NCBI GenBank assembly: GCA_964351655.1
Contig: CAYGPD010000010.1
Location: forward strand, 1 to 64,000
DNA: 64,000 bases
Source of the DNA: Hirschia sp964351655
Lineage (GTDB): Bacteria > Pseudomonadota > Alphaproteobacteria > Caulobacterales > Hyphomonadaceae
Direction: 5' to 3'
Under the pieces are notes generated by a model. The model ran no database searches, was not told where the DNA came from, and saw nothing but the letters and a program-made list of their open reading frames with translations. The position numbers and the translations under genes are program-made. Below, piece after piece: positions 37,177 to 45,774 of this stretch. Positions within the stretch are counted from its first letter, which is position 1, and each line of letters begins with the position of its first letter.

Positions 37177-39111
37177 ATGGATATAGGGATTGTTATTCTT
37201 GCTGTCTCCGCATTGTGTGCGGGTGCAATTCTTGCAGGCGCTGCAGGACAAAAGATTGATGCTCCACTACTCCTTGTTTTTCTGCTTGCAGGTATGCTCG
37301 CTGGCCGGGAAGGTCCAGGCGGTATTGCGATAGATGCAGATCAAACCGTCCTTATCTGGACCTCAGCTGCCTTGGCCGCAATCTTGTTTGAAGGTGGATT
37401 GCGCACAAAGCCCAGCATTTTCAAAGAAGGGCTTAAACCGGGAATATCGCTGGCAGTAGTCGGCACACTCACAACTGCATTCCTAATTGCACCATTTGCA
37501 CATTGGGCATTTGGTCTGGATTGGCGCGCATCCTTACTTGTTGGTGCAATTGTTAGCTCAACTGATGCTGCTGCTGTTTTTGCGCTTGCTGCAACTGGCC
37601 TTAAACTCCCCAAAAAAGTCGCTGCGGCACTAGAAGTGGAATCGGGGTTTAATGACCCGCTCGCAATTTTTTTAGTGCTCGGACTATCAACTTCTATTGC
37701 CATAGAACCACTTACCACGAGCGACTGGATCATTAGTCTCGTAACAAAAGTTGGCATAGGAACACTCGTTGGTGGAGCTTTTGGATATTGCGCCCCTATT
37801 TTGTTATCTCGGCTTCATCTTCCCAGCGGTCTGATGGCTATTTTAATGGCAGCGCTCGGGTTTATGTCTTTTGGGATGGCCGAAACTTTAGGGGGAAGCG
37901 GGTTCCTTGCCATCTACCTAGCCGGGGTGACTATTGCCATGCGCGCGCCTAGTCGTGCGCAACAAGCCGGTGCTGTTCTGGATGGAATTGCATGGCTATC
38001 ACAGACCAGCCTTTTTCTCGTGCTAGGACTACTTATAACCCCCTCTCACCTAAGTTCCGTCGCTCTACCTGCCTTAGGTGTATCCCTCGCGCTTATCTTT
38101 TTAGCACGCCCAATCGCAACGGTTCTTTCATTGGCTGCTTTTAAGTACAGAATACGCGATATGACCTTCGTCGCATGGACAGGACTGCGAGGCGCGACTC
38201 CTGTTTTTCTAGGACTTCTACCAGCTGCACTAGGTGTCCCTAATGGTAACCTATATCTCTCCGCTGCCGCAGTAATCGTCCTACTTTCATTAGTTATTCA
38301 AGGGTGGACAGCACCAGTGGTAGGGCGTGCTCTCAAACTGAATGAGGGTGATGATGCACCTATGGATCGCGGAGAAACATTTGCGCGATTTGGTGCCGTA
38401 GGTGCTTCAATTGCTGTGGGCGCATGGTTTTCATTCTCACTCGCTCCCTCCTCTAGCCTGGAAAGTCCAACAACAAATACAATTGCCTCGCTTCAACATG
38501 CGCTAGAGAATGCAGAAACAATTCCTACAGCTTTTCCTGCCGAGTTTTCTAACCTTCCACCCGTTGAAAAGAAATCTCTATTTATTCATACGCTAAGAGA
38601 TGTTTTAAATCGTATGAACACTGAAATAGAACTTGATCGCGCGCAACTTAGAACCCTGCTTGAACGTCTTAAATCACGAGGTCGTCTTACACTTGCAGAG
38701 GAAAGCAGTGTCAGCACTATTGCAAAAAAATATAACCTACCATTCAATTTGCCTAATAAACTGCTTCAACAAATAGATATAGTTCCCGTCGATATTGCTA
38801 TTGCACAAGCTGCTTTAGCCACAGGATGGGGTAATTCTAATAGTGCAGTAGTTCAAAATGCTGTTTTTGGAAGGGATACTCAATCTGGGTACGACTCGCT
38901 GCTTGATGCAGCATATGGATTAGCTGCTCTGTACGCGAGCCACCCTGAATTTGAACCTTTTCGCCATGAGCGAACCAAAATAAGGACGGAAGGTAAGGTT
39001 CCCAACGCGCCTAAACTTATTCCCTTTCTAGGCCCATTTGCTGCAGATGGAGCTGCCTACATTGAGCAAGTTTCGGCGGTTGTTCAAAGTTTAGAAACAG
39101 CCCCACAGTAA
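37177..39111 (+). CDS. CPA-type cation/proton antiporter fused to a Bax-like periplasmic domain
   Basis: A 644-residue protein. Residues 1-385 are a 12-helix sodium or potassium/proton antiporter of the NhaP2/CvrA kind, with the STDAAAVFAL (128-137) and ESGFNDPLA (155-163) ion-site motifs. The usual cytoplasmic TrkA-C tail is absent. Instead an extra membrane segment (about 403-421) would place the C-terminus in the periplasm. Residues 463-636 resemble E. coli Bax (glucosaminidase fold): EKKSLFIHTLRDVL, STIAKKYNL, LLQQIDIVPVDIAIAQAALATGWG, SHPEFEPFRHERTKIR and AAYIEQV follow the Bax order. The catalytic Glu of AESGWG is Ala548 here, so hydrolysis is unlikely. A DUF389/OmpA-like gene follows. 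Confidence 0.85.
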   Translation: MDIGIVILAVSALCAGAILAGAAGQKIDAPLLLVFLLAGMLAGREGPGGIAIDADQTVLIWTSAALAAILFEGGLRTKPSIFKEGLKPGISLAVVGTLTTAFLIAPFAHWAFGLDWRASLLVGAIVSSTDAAAVFALAATGLKLPKKVAAALEVESGFNDPLAIFLVLGLSTSIAIEPLTTSDWIISLVTKVGIGTLVGGAFGYCAPILLSRLHLPSGLMAILMAALGFMSFGMAETLGGSGFLAIYLAGVTIAMRAPSRAQQAGAVLDGIAWLSQTSLFLVLGLLITPSHLSSVALPALGVSLALIFLARPIATVLSLAAFKYRIRDMTFVAWTGLRGATPVFLGLLPAALGVPNGNLYLSAAAVIVLLSLVIQGWTAPVVGRALKLNEGDDAPMDRGETFARFGAVGASIAVGAWFSFSLAPSSSLESPTTNTIASLQHALENAETIPTAFPAEFSNLPPVEKKSLFIHTLRDVLNRMNTEIELDRAQLRTLLERLKSRGRLTLAEESSVSTIAKKYNLPFNLPNKLLQQIDIVPVDIAIAQAALATGWGNSNSAVVQNAVFGRDTQSGYDSLLDAAYGLAALYASHPEFEPFRHERTKIRTEGKVPNAPKLIPFLGPFAADGAAYIEQVSAVVQSLETAPQ

Positions 39112-39248
39112 GTCTTAGAAAAAAGGCTGACAAATCAGAACTATTTTTGTATGACACGCGACTATAATTCATTTCGATAATCTTTAGGATAGTTCTACAC
39201 CTTTAGAAAGAATTGAAATAAATGGCCGTTCCCCCCAAGGAAACCAAA

Positions 39249-40886
39249 ATGTCAGACGCTCAAACAGCACTTCCCAAGCGATCCAAGTCACCGTTTAGGG
39301 CAATAAATATAGCTCTAAAAATGCTTTCACGCGGTATCCAACATGAGGAAGTGGTATCAAACGTCCGTGAAGGTGGGCAATTATCGGGGCGCTATCTATT
39401 TATGATTGTCATGTCGTGCGCAATCGCGACATTGGGCCTATTGCTATCTTCACCCGCAGTAATAATTGGTGCAATGCTAATTTCCCCACTAATGGGACCT
39501 ATCATGTTGATGGGATTTTCACTCAGCACATTAGACCTCATTGCACTGCGGCGTTCAATTTTTTCGATGGCATGTGGTGTATTAAGTGCACTCGCTATTT
39601 CAATATTTATCGTGAAACTATCACCACTTACAGAAGCTACCCCAGAGATACTTGCGCGTACTCGACCTAATTTTTTCGATCTACTTGTAGCAATATTTTC
39701 TGGTTTAGCCGGCGGTTACGCCGTTATACACAAAAAGGGCGAAACAATAGTGGGCGTTGCAATTGCTACCGCACTTATGCCTCCCCTTGCTGTCGCAGGA
39801 TACGGTATAGCTGTAGGAGCCCCGCAAGTTGCTGGAGGTGCATTCTTTCTCTTCATGACCAACTTACTTGCAATCGCCCTTTCAGTTACATTGTTGTCAA
39901 GACTACATGGTTTTGGACGCGAACATGGCCGCACAATGACATTCTGGCAAACAGGATTAATTCTGCTTGTATTTGGTGCTTTGTCCGTCCCACTTGTTAT
40001 AGCCTTACGCGACATAGCTTATGAGACAAACGTGACCCACACAGTCAAAGAATCTCTTACAGACCCATTTCAAGTCGGCAATGCACGCGTCTCTGATATG
40101 TCAATTGGATTTCCTCGTTCAGGCCCTATTGCTGTTGAAGCAACGGTACTAACACGTAGTCGAAATATAGATGCTGAAACAACACTGGAAGAAACTCTAG
40201 CTACTCGTCTAGGTCGAGCAGTTTCCATAGATCTAGACCAGATTTTGGTAAATGAAGATCAAGATGTCCAGCAGTTCAAATTTCTTAAATTGGCTGAATC
40301 ATCACTCGCGGCCCCATTGCGCGCCGAACTTAGCAGCTTCAAAAACCTTGCAGAACAGAGACGAACTGAAGTCGAAATCCGAAATGCCGCGTCATTTCCT
40401 TTAAAAGCTGCAGATATTGACGCCCAAACCCATCGTGCAACCTTTTATGGTGCTGCCACATTAGACTACCCAATCTCAGCTTGGCGCGCATCTGAGGCAG
40501 CGATGGCAAGTAATTTTCCAGAATGGAACGTCACAGTTAACCCTCCAATTATGGAATTACCGGTAATTACATTCACAGAGGGAAAGGCAGACTTGTCCGA
40601 GGCCTCAATGAAGACAATAGAAGACTGTGTCTGGGCCTTGAGCCGCTGGGATGTCGGTACTGTGGAGGTTGTAGGCTATGCGTCAACGTCCGGCGACGTT
40701 CAACGTTTCGACAACCATGCTCTTGCGTATCGACGTGCTGAAGCAGCCGCTGCCTTACTAAGAGAAGCAGGCCTAAACGCACGACCTGTTGGTGAATACC
40801 GTGCCTTCAACCAAAGCTCAGACGAACGCGCCTTCGGGCGTCTTCGATTTCAATCTGTACTGATACGTCCTGCACGCGAAGAATAG
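39249..40886 (+). CDS. DUF389 membrane protein with C-terminal OmpA-like domain
   Basis: A 545-residue protein counted from ATG 39249, which has AAGGA seven bases upstream; ATG 39222 would add nine residues. The DUF389 membrane core (about 49-256) has GAMLISPLMGPIMLMGFSL and ALMPPLAVAGYGI. A long periplasmic part follows (257-545). Its end (about 438-539) looks like an OmpA domain: VITFTEGKADLSEASMKTIE, VVGYASTSGD and HALAYRRAEAAAALL. The Arg (496) that OmpA uses for peptidoglycan is kept, but its partner Asp is Ser479. DUF389 proteins have no settled function. It lies 137 bases after the antiporter gene in the same direction. Confidence 0.82.
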   Translation: MSDAQTALPKRSKSPFRAINIALKMLSRGIQHEEVVSNVREGGQLSGRYLFMIVMSCAIATLGLLLSSPAVIIGAMLISPLMGPIMLMGFSLSTLDLIALRRSIFSMACGVLSALAISIFIVKLSPLTEATPEILARTRPNFFDLLVAIFSGLAGGYAVIHKKGETIVGVAIATALMPPLAVAGYGIAVGAPQVAGGAFFLFMTNLLAIALSVTLLSRLHGFGREHGRTMTFWQTGLILLVFGALSVPLVIALRDIAYETNVTHTVKESLTDPFQVGNARVSDMSIGFPRSGPIAVEATVLTRSRNIDAETTLEETLATRLGRAVSIDLDQILVNEDQDVQQFKFLKLAESSLAAPLRAELSSFKNLAEQRRTEVEIRNAASFPLKAADIDAQTHRATFYGAATLDYPISAWRASEAAMASNFPEWNVTVNPPIMELPVITFTEGKADLSEASMKTIEDCVWALSRWDVGTVEVVGYASTSGDVQRFDNHALAYRRAEAAAALLREAGLNARPVGEYRAFNQSSDERAFGRLRFQSVLIRPAREE

Positions 40887-40899
40887 AAAAGTAAAATAC

Positions 40900-41313
40900 G
40901 TGACCATCCACCTTCAACGCATCTTTATGAGTCTTGCCTTTGTCGCAATACTTATGCGTGCTGTTGTACCTACTGGTTGGATGTTAGCACCTGATGCTGA
41001 AACCGGTGATATATCCATACAACTTTGTTCTGGGCGTACAGTTTATTGGAATCCTGACAGCGGGAGTTTTCCTAATCTGGATCACTCCGATGATGACGTC
41101 AGCCCCCATACGCCAACAGATACAGACAACGCAATATCAAACTGCCCATTCGCAATGGCGACATCTCTCATTGTCCCATCAGCTGCCTCTTACCGTGTAT
41201 ACTCAGTATCTTATCAGAAAATTGCTCACATACGTCCGCCGGTACGAGGCCCGCCCCCTTACAAAGTAATTTCAGCGCCACTCCCTGCGCGAGGACCTCC
41301 TCTCTACACCTGA
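40900..41313 (+). CDS. DUF2946-like small secreted protein
   Basis: A 137-residue protein with an N-terminal hydrophobic segment (about 7-27). It has one Cys near residue 43, a His/Asp-rich middle, another Cys near 84, and a C-terminus with two RGPP repeats (PVRGPPPYK, PARGPPLYT). That ending and size resemble DUF2946 proteins, which are frequently encoded next to TonB receptors and copper genes. The start is GTG at 40900. It lies 13 bases after the DUF389 gene and 73 before a TonB receptor. Function unknown; a metal-linked periplasmic role is an inference. Confidence 0.72.
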   Translation: MTIHLQRIFMSLAFVAILMRAVVPTGWMLAPDAETGDISIQLCSGRTVYWNPDSGSFPNLDHSDDDVSPHTPTDTDNAISNCPFAMATSLIVPSAASYRVYSVSYQKIAHIRPPVRGPPPYKVISAPLPARGPPLYT

Positions 41314-41386
41314 CCTTAGAAAACCCTATATGTCAGTCCGCACATGGCGCATAAGCCAGTGCAGTTAAGAGAATCTGTAAACAATC

Positions 41387-43393
41387 ATGATAAACACAAA
41401 AAGCAGCTCCACCGTGAGCTTGTTCGCACTTTGCTATGCAATTAGCTTTTCTATCAACGCACACGCAGAAGATGCTAAGCGTATCGAAGATACCATCATT
41501 GTAACTTCACTTGCATCTACACAAGCAGCCGAAGCACTTGTCGCCAAAACACCAGGCGGTGCGGATGTTGTATCTCACGACGAATATGCAGACCGCTTTC
41601 TCGTCTCCTTGCGTGACACTCTCGCTTTTTCACCCGGTGTATACACGCAACCACGTTATGGTCAGGAAGTACGAATATCCATACGCGGTTCTGGAATCAG
41701 TCGCGGCTATCACATGCGCGGATTAACACTTTTACAAGATGGCGCACCAATCAACCTTGCTGACGACAATGGCGACTTTCAAGAACTAGAACCCATTTTC
41801 TTTGATCATCTTGAAGTGTATCGCGGTTCCAATGCTTTGAGATTTGGATCTGGAACTTTGGGAGGCGCTATTAACGGAGTCACTCCAACAGGAAAAACTG
41901 GTCAAGGCATATATATTCGCGGAGATATTGGTAGCTTTAATACAGCTCGCGGTCTCATATCAGGCGGTACGAGCACAGACAAACTAGACGCATGGGGTGC
42001 CTTAAGCGCAGACACATCAGACGGTGACCGAGACCATGCCAGCAGGCAATCAATACGCTTCCACGGCAATATCGGATACGCTCTTTCTAACAAGATCACG
42101 ACTCGATTTTACGCGAGTGTAAATCAAATCGACCAAGAATTACCCGGTGCACTTACAGAAGAAGAAGTACTGACAGCCCCTAAAACAGGCAACTTCTTCA
42201 ATGACCAAGCTCGCGATATTGAGTCAGTCCGTATCCAAAACCAAACGGTCTTTAATCTTGAGAATAGTGAACTAAAAATTGGCCTCTTCATGAATGATAA
42301 GTCTCTTTTTCACCCTATATTTCAAGTTGTTGACTACGCCTCATTAGACAAAGGTGGATTTGCGCGTTGGAACTGGATCGGAGATCAATGGGAAATATCT
42401 TTAGGTGGTGAAGCTCGATTTGGAGAAATAGAGTCTAAACGCTATGTCAACAATGACGGACAGAGTGGAGATCTTACCTTTGATGCAGACCAAGACGCGT
42501 TCACAACCAACGTCTATGGTGAACTACGCTTTAAGCCAAATGACCAAATCACCCTTATCGGAGGTGGCATTTATGCTAACGGAGAACGTAAACAACACAC
42601 GACTTTCAACAGCTTTATGGGAGGTCCAATAGATGCAAATGGAAAAGCCGATTTCGAAGCATTATCTCCTAAATTCGGCGCTTTGTACGATCTCTCAGAC
42701 AAAATCCAAATGTATGCAAACTACAGTAAGTCAACTGAATTTCCAGGTTTCATAGAACTTGCTCAAGTGGAGTCGTTCGTTCCCATAAAAGCACAAACAG
42801 CTTGGACAATAGAGGCTGGAACGAGAGGAAACGCCGGTATTGCTGAATGGGATATATCTATCTATCGATCTGAAATAGATAATGAAATACTTCAATTCAA
42901 TGTTGGTCCTGATATTCCCGCGTCCACATTCAACGCAAATGAAACCATTCACCAAGGGATAGAGGCAGGACTTCTACTACAGATAAGTAAGTTGTTACGG
43001 CTACGCCAAGTCTATCAATATTCAGACTTCAAATTTGATAACGACATACAATATGGCAACAACGCCTTACCGGTTGTTCCAGAGCATGTTTATCGCACCG
43101 AATTACGCGTCGGTTCAAATAAAATAAGTGTCTCACCAAGTTTGGAGTGGGTACCGGAAGGGCCATATGCAGACTATACAAACGGCAATAAGCTCGATGG
43201 ATATGTACTCCTTGGTATGACGGCTAGGTTCAGTGTTACTAAGAATATTGATTTCGTTTTAGATGCTAGAAATCTAACGGATGAAAAAGCGATTGGTGAC
43301 ATAAGTGCAGTGATAAGTAGTGATGTGAACTCACGTATTTATACGCCTATAGAACGCCGCGCTGTGTTTGGAAGTATTCGCGCCCGCTTCTAA
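41387..43393 (+). CDS. TonB-dependent receptor, possibly for a metal complex
   Basis: A 668-residue outer-membrane receptor. The signal peptide runs to about residue 27 (ending INAHA). The TonB box is DTIIVTS. The plug (about 45-160) includes EVRISIRGSGISRGYHMRGLTL, and the barrel ends RAVFGSIRARF with the terminal Phe. The preceding DUF2946-like gene suggests a copper or other metal ligand. The FecA-like plug would also suit a ferric siderophore. No inner-membrane importer is near; a MacAB-type exporter follows after a 213-base gap with no gene in it. Confidence 0.88.
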   Translation: MINTKSSSTVSLFALCYAISFSINAHAEDAKRIEDTIIVTSLASTQAAEALVAKTPGGADVVSHDEYADRFLVSLRDTLAFSPGVYTQPRYGQEVRISIRGSGISRGYHMRGLTLLQDGAPINLADDNGDFQELEPIFFDHLEVYRGSNALRFGSGTLGGAINGVTPTGKTGQGIYIRGDIGSFNTARGLISGGTSTDKLDAWGALSADTSDGDRDHASRQSIRFHGNIGYALSNKITTRFYASVNQIDQELPGALTEEEVLTAPKTGNFFNDQARDIESVRIQNQTVFNLENSELKIGLFMNDKSLFHPIFQVVDYASLDKGGFARWNWIGDQWEISLGGEARFGEIESKRYVNNDGQSGDLTFDADQDAFTTNVYGELRFKPNDQITLIGGGIYANGERKQHTTFNSFMGGPIDANGKADFEALSPKFGALYDLSDKIQMYANYSKSTEFPGFIELAQVESFVPIKAQTAWTIEAGTRGNAGIAEWDISIYRSEIDNEILQFNVGPDIPASTFNANETIHQGIEAGLLLQISKLLRLRQVYQYSDFKFDNDIQYGNNALPVVPEHVYRTELRVGSNKISVSPSLEWVPEGPYADYTNGNKLDGYVLLGMTARFSVTKNIDFVLDARNLTDEKAIGDISAVISSDVNSRIYTPIERRAVFGSIRARF

Positions 43394-43606
43394 AGTTGTC
43401 CGATTACAGGGCTGTAAGTATAAACAATTCTTCAGAAACTTGCAGCCCGATAACTTTTTGTTTTCTAGAAAAAAACTTGAAATTTATCCTGGTTCAGCGA
43501 CGGATTCTTTTCATGTCCAACGTATAATCTTAAATCGCAACTGTTACTGCGAGAGAAGTAGAGCTTGTTGCCACCATAGCAAGGCTAAGACGTTTAAGGA
43601 ATTAGG

Positions 43607-45073
43607 ATGCAAAAGCGCACTTTATATATCAGTGTAGGAATAGCAGCAGTACTTGCTGCATCGGTTTACCTAACACGTAGCACCGCTTCCGTTGATCAAT
43701 CCAAATACCAAATTGAAACAGCTGCGGTTGAACAAGGCGATGTTGCTCGCTTAGTTTCTGCTTCAGGCGCTGTTCGTGCTTTGACTACAGTGGAAGTTGG
43801 CTCCCAAGTATCTGGTCAGATAATCGAGCTTCTCGTCGATTATAACAGCGAAGTAACTGAAAATCAGATTATTGCAAAGATTGATCCTCAATCATTCCAA
43901 TCACGCGTCGCTTCAGCCCAAGCTGATGTTGATAGCGCACGCGCCAACCTTCAAGTCCAGCAAGCTTCCATTGATCGTGCGGCAGCAAATCTGCAAAAAT
44001 ATGAAAAAGATTACGAGCGACAAACGGCATTGTTTAAAGAAAATGCCATCTCGCTTACTACATTAGAAGATACAGAACGCCAGTTGCAGGTCGCAAAGGC
44101 CGACCTTGCTGTTGCAGATGCTCAACTCACATCCTCACGTGCGGCATTGTCACAACGCTTGGCAAGCCTTCAATCAGCCGATCTAGACCTTGAACGTAGC
44201 ATTATTCGCTCGCCTATCAACGGAGTCGTTATCGAAAGAAGTGTAGACGTTGGACAAACCGTTGCTGCATCATTTTCCGCACCAGTGCTCTTCAAAATTG
44301 CAAACGATCTAAGTGATATCCGAATAGATGCCGCTGTTGTCGAAGGCGACATAGGCGGAATAGATTCAGGTGATCCCGTTACATTTAAGGTCGACGCCTA
44401 CCCCGACATGACTTTTGAGGGTGTCGTTGAACAAGTTAGGCTGGCATCAGAAACCCTGCAAAATGTCGTCACATATACCGTTGTAATAGCAGCAAAAAAC
44501 GAGAAAAACATTCTCCTTCCTGGTATGACAGCTAACGTAGAGATCACAGCAGATAAACGTGAGAACGTACTTAGATTAGCCGAAACAGCGACACGGTTCA
44601 GACCTCCCAGCAACGGACCAACCATTATAGAAAACTCAGTGGAAAGTTCTAACAAACGCCCCCAAAGCGCTCCTGCAGATCGAATTCTAAGTGGTCTAAA
44701 CATAAGTACTGATCGAAAATCTGAGATTGCCACCCTACTACGTGCTCAATTCGAAAACATGAGCCAACCATCAGGTGGTGGCCCTGGGCCAGGTATGGAT
44801 CGCAATGCTATGCGGCAACAAATGCAAGCGAAGGTGGATAATATATTGCGTGAAAAGCTCACTGATGATGAGTTTAAAACTTACAAAGAGTCCCAAAACA
44901 AACAAACTGATCAACGGCGTATAGAATTGTACCAGCAATCTGGTACCTCAAGCCTACAAAAAGCAAATGTTGTGATTGGTTTGTCTGACGGCAAATATGT
45001 AGAGGTTATCCGAGGGGCAGAAGAAGGTGATGAATTTGTTTCGCGGTTAACTGTACAATCAACAGACAAATAA
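43607..45073 (+). CDS. MacA-like periplasmic adaptor with extra C-terminal helical insert
   Basis: A 488-residue membrane-fusion protein anchored by an N-terminal segment (about 6-23). The biotinyl-lipoyl/hairpin region (about 60-215) and beta-barrel (about 235-315) follow MacA order, with VEVGSQVSGQI and RSPINGVVIERSVDVGQTV. Residues about 332-447 are an insert of mainly charged helices with a Gly/Pro/Met linker (PSGGGPGPGMDRNAMRQQ) and an LTDDEFKTY motif that recalls Spy/CpxP LTxxQ-like helices. The final membrane-proximal piece resumes at about 450. It sits two bases before the MacB-type ATPase gene. Confidence 0.9.
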   Translation: MQKRTLYISVGIAAVLAASVYLTRSTASVDQSKYQIETAAVEQGDVARLVSASGAVRALTTVEVGSQVSGQIIELLVDYNSEVTENQIIAKIDPQSFQSRVASAQADVDSARANLQVQQASIDRAAANLQKYEKDYERQTALFKENAISLTTLEDTERQLQVAKADLAVADAQLTSSRAALSQRLASLQSADLDLERSIIRSPINGVVIERSVDVGQTVAASFSAPVLFKIANDLSDIRIDAAVVEGDIGGIDSGDPVTFKVDAYPDMTFEGVVEQVRLASETLQNVVTYTVVIAAKNEKNILLPGMTANVEITADKRENVLRLAETATRFRPPSNGPTIIENSVESSNKRPQSAPADRILSGLNISTDRKSEIATLLRAQFENMSQPSGGGPGPGMDRNAMRQQMQAKVDNILREKLTDDEFKTYKESQNKQTDQRRIELYQQSGTSSLQKANVVIGLSDGKYVEVIRGAEEGDEFVSRLTVQSTDK

Positions 45074-45075
45074 CC

Positions 45076-45774
45076 ATGACAAATAACCAACCTCTTATTC
45101 AGTGTAAAAAGCTGACCAAAACATATGTTATGGGTACACAAGAAGTGCATGCTTTGCGCGGCGTCGATGTTGAATTTCATGCGGGTGAAATGACAGCAAT
45201 CATGGGACCTTCTGGCTCAGGAAAATCGACACTAATGAATTTAATTGGTGCACTAGACGTTCCCACTTCAGGAAGTCTTTTTATCAATGGCAAAGAACTC
45301 GCAACTATGAAACCAGATAAATTGGCTGATATCCGGAATGAAACTATAGGCTTTGTATTTCAACAATTTAATCTACTCGGTCGCGCTTCAGCTCTGACGA
45401 ATGTTAAATTACCACTGCGCTACTCACGAACTCCTATTACTGACATTGATGCGAGAGCAGAAGAATGCCTCCGAATGGTTGGCCTTGGTGACCGAATGGA
45501 TCACCGACCTATGCAACTTTCAGGTGGGCAACAACAGCGTGTCGCGATCGCGCGCGCACTCGCTGGATCTCCGAAAATTATTCTAGCGGATGAGCCTACT
45601 GGAGCACTTGATACAAAAACCTCAGTGGAAATCATGGAATTACTAACTGGCCTTAGTGCACAAGGAATTACCGTAATTCTTGTCACCCATGAACAAGAAG
45701 TTGCGGACTATGCCGGAAGGCAGATAGACTTTCGGGACGGCGAAATTGAACGAGATACGCGGAGGTCATCATGA
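45076..45774 (+). CDS. MacB-type ABC transporter ATP-binding protein
   Basis: A 232-residue ATPase of the MacB/LolD group. Walker A is IMGPSGSGKSTLMN, the signature is LSGGQQQRVAIARAL, Walker B is IILADEPTGALD, and the switch His is in VTHEQEVA. In E. coli MacB the ATPase and permease are one chain; here they are two genes overlapping by four bases (ATGA). It drives mechanotransmission export with the adaptor and the TolC-type channel. Substrate unknown: macrolide-like compounds, peptides or lipid-like molecules are possible. Confidence 0.93.
   Translation: MTNNQPLIQCKKLTKTYVMGTQEVHALRGVDVEFHAGEMTAIMGPSGSGKSTLMNLIGALDVPTSGSLFINGKELATMKPDKLADIRNETIGFVFQQFNLLGRASALTNVKLPLRYSRTPITDIDARAEECLRMVGLGDRMDHRPMQLSGGQQQRVAIARALAGSPKIILADEPTGALDTKTSVEIMELLTGLSAQGITVILVTHEQEVADYAGRQIDFRDGEIERDTRRSS

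Noticed and set aside
43394..43606. Possible small gene between the TonB receptor and the MacA-like gene
   Set aside because: The open frame overlaps both neighbours, has no start signal and gives an unremarkable peptide.
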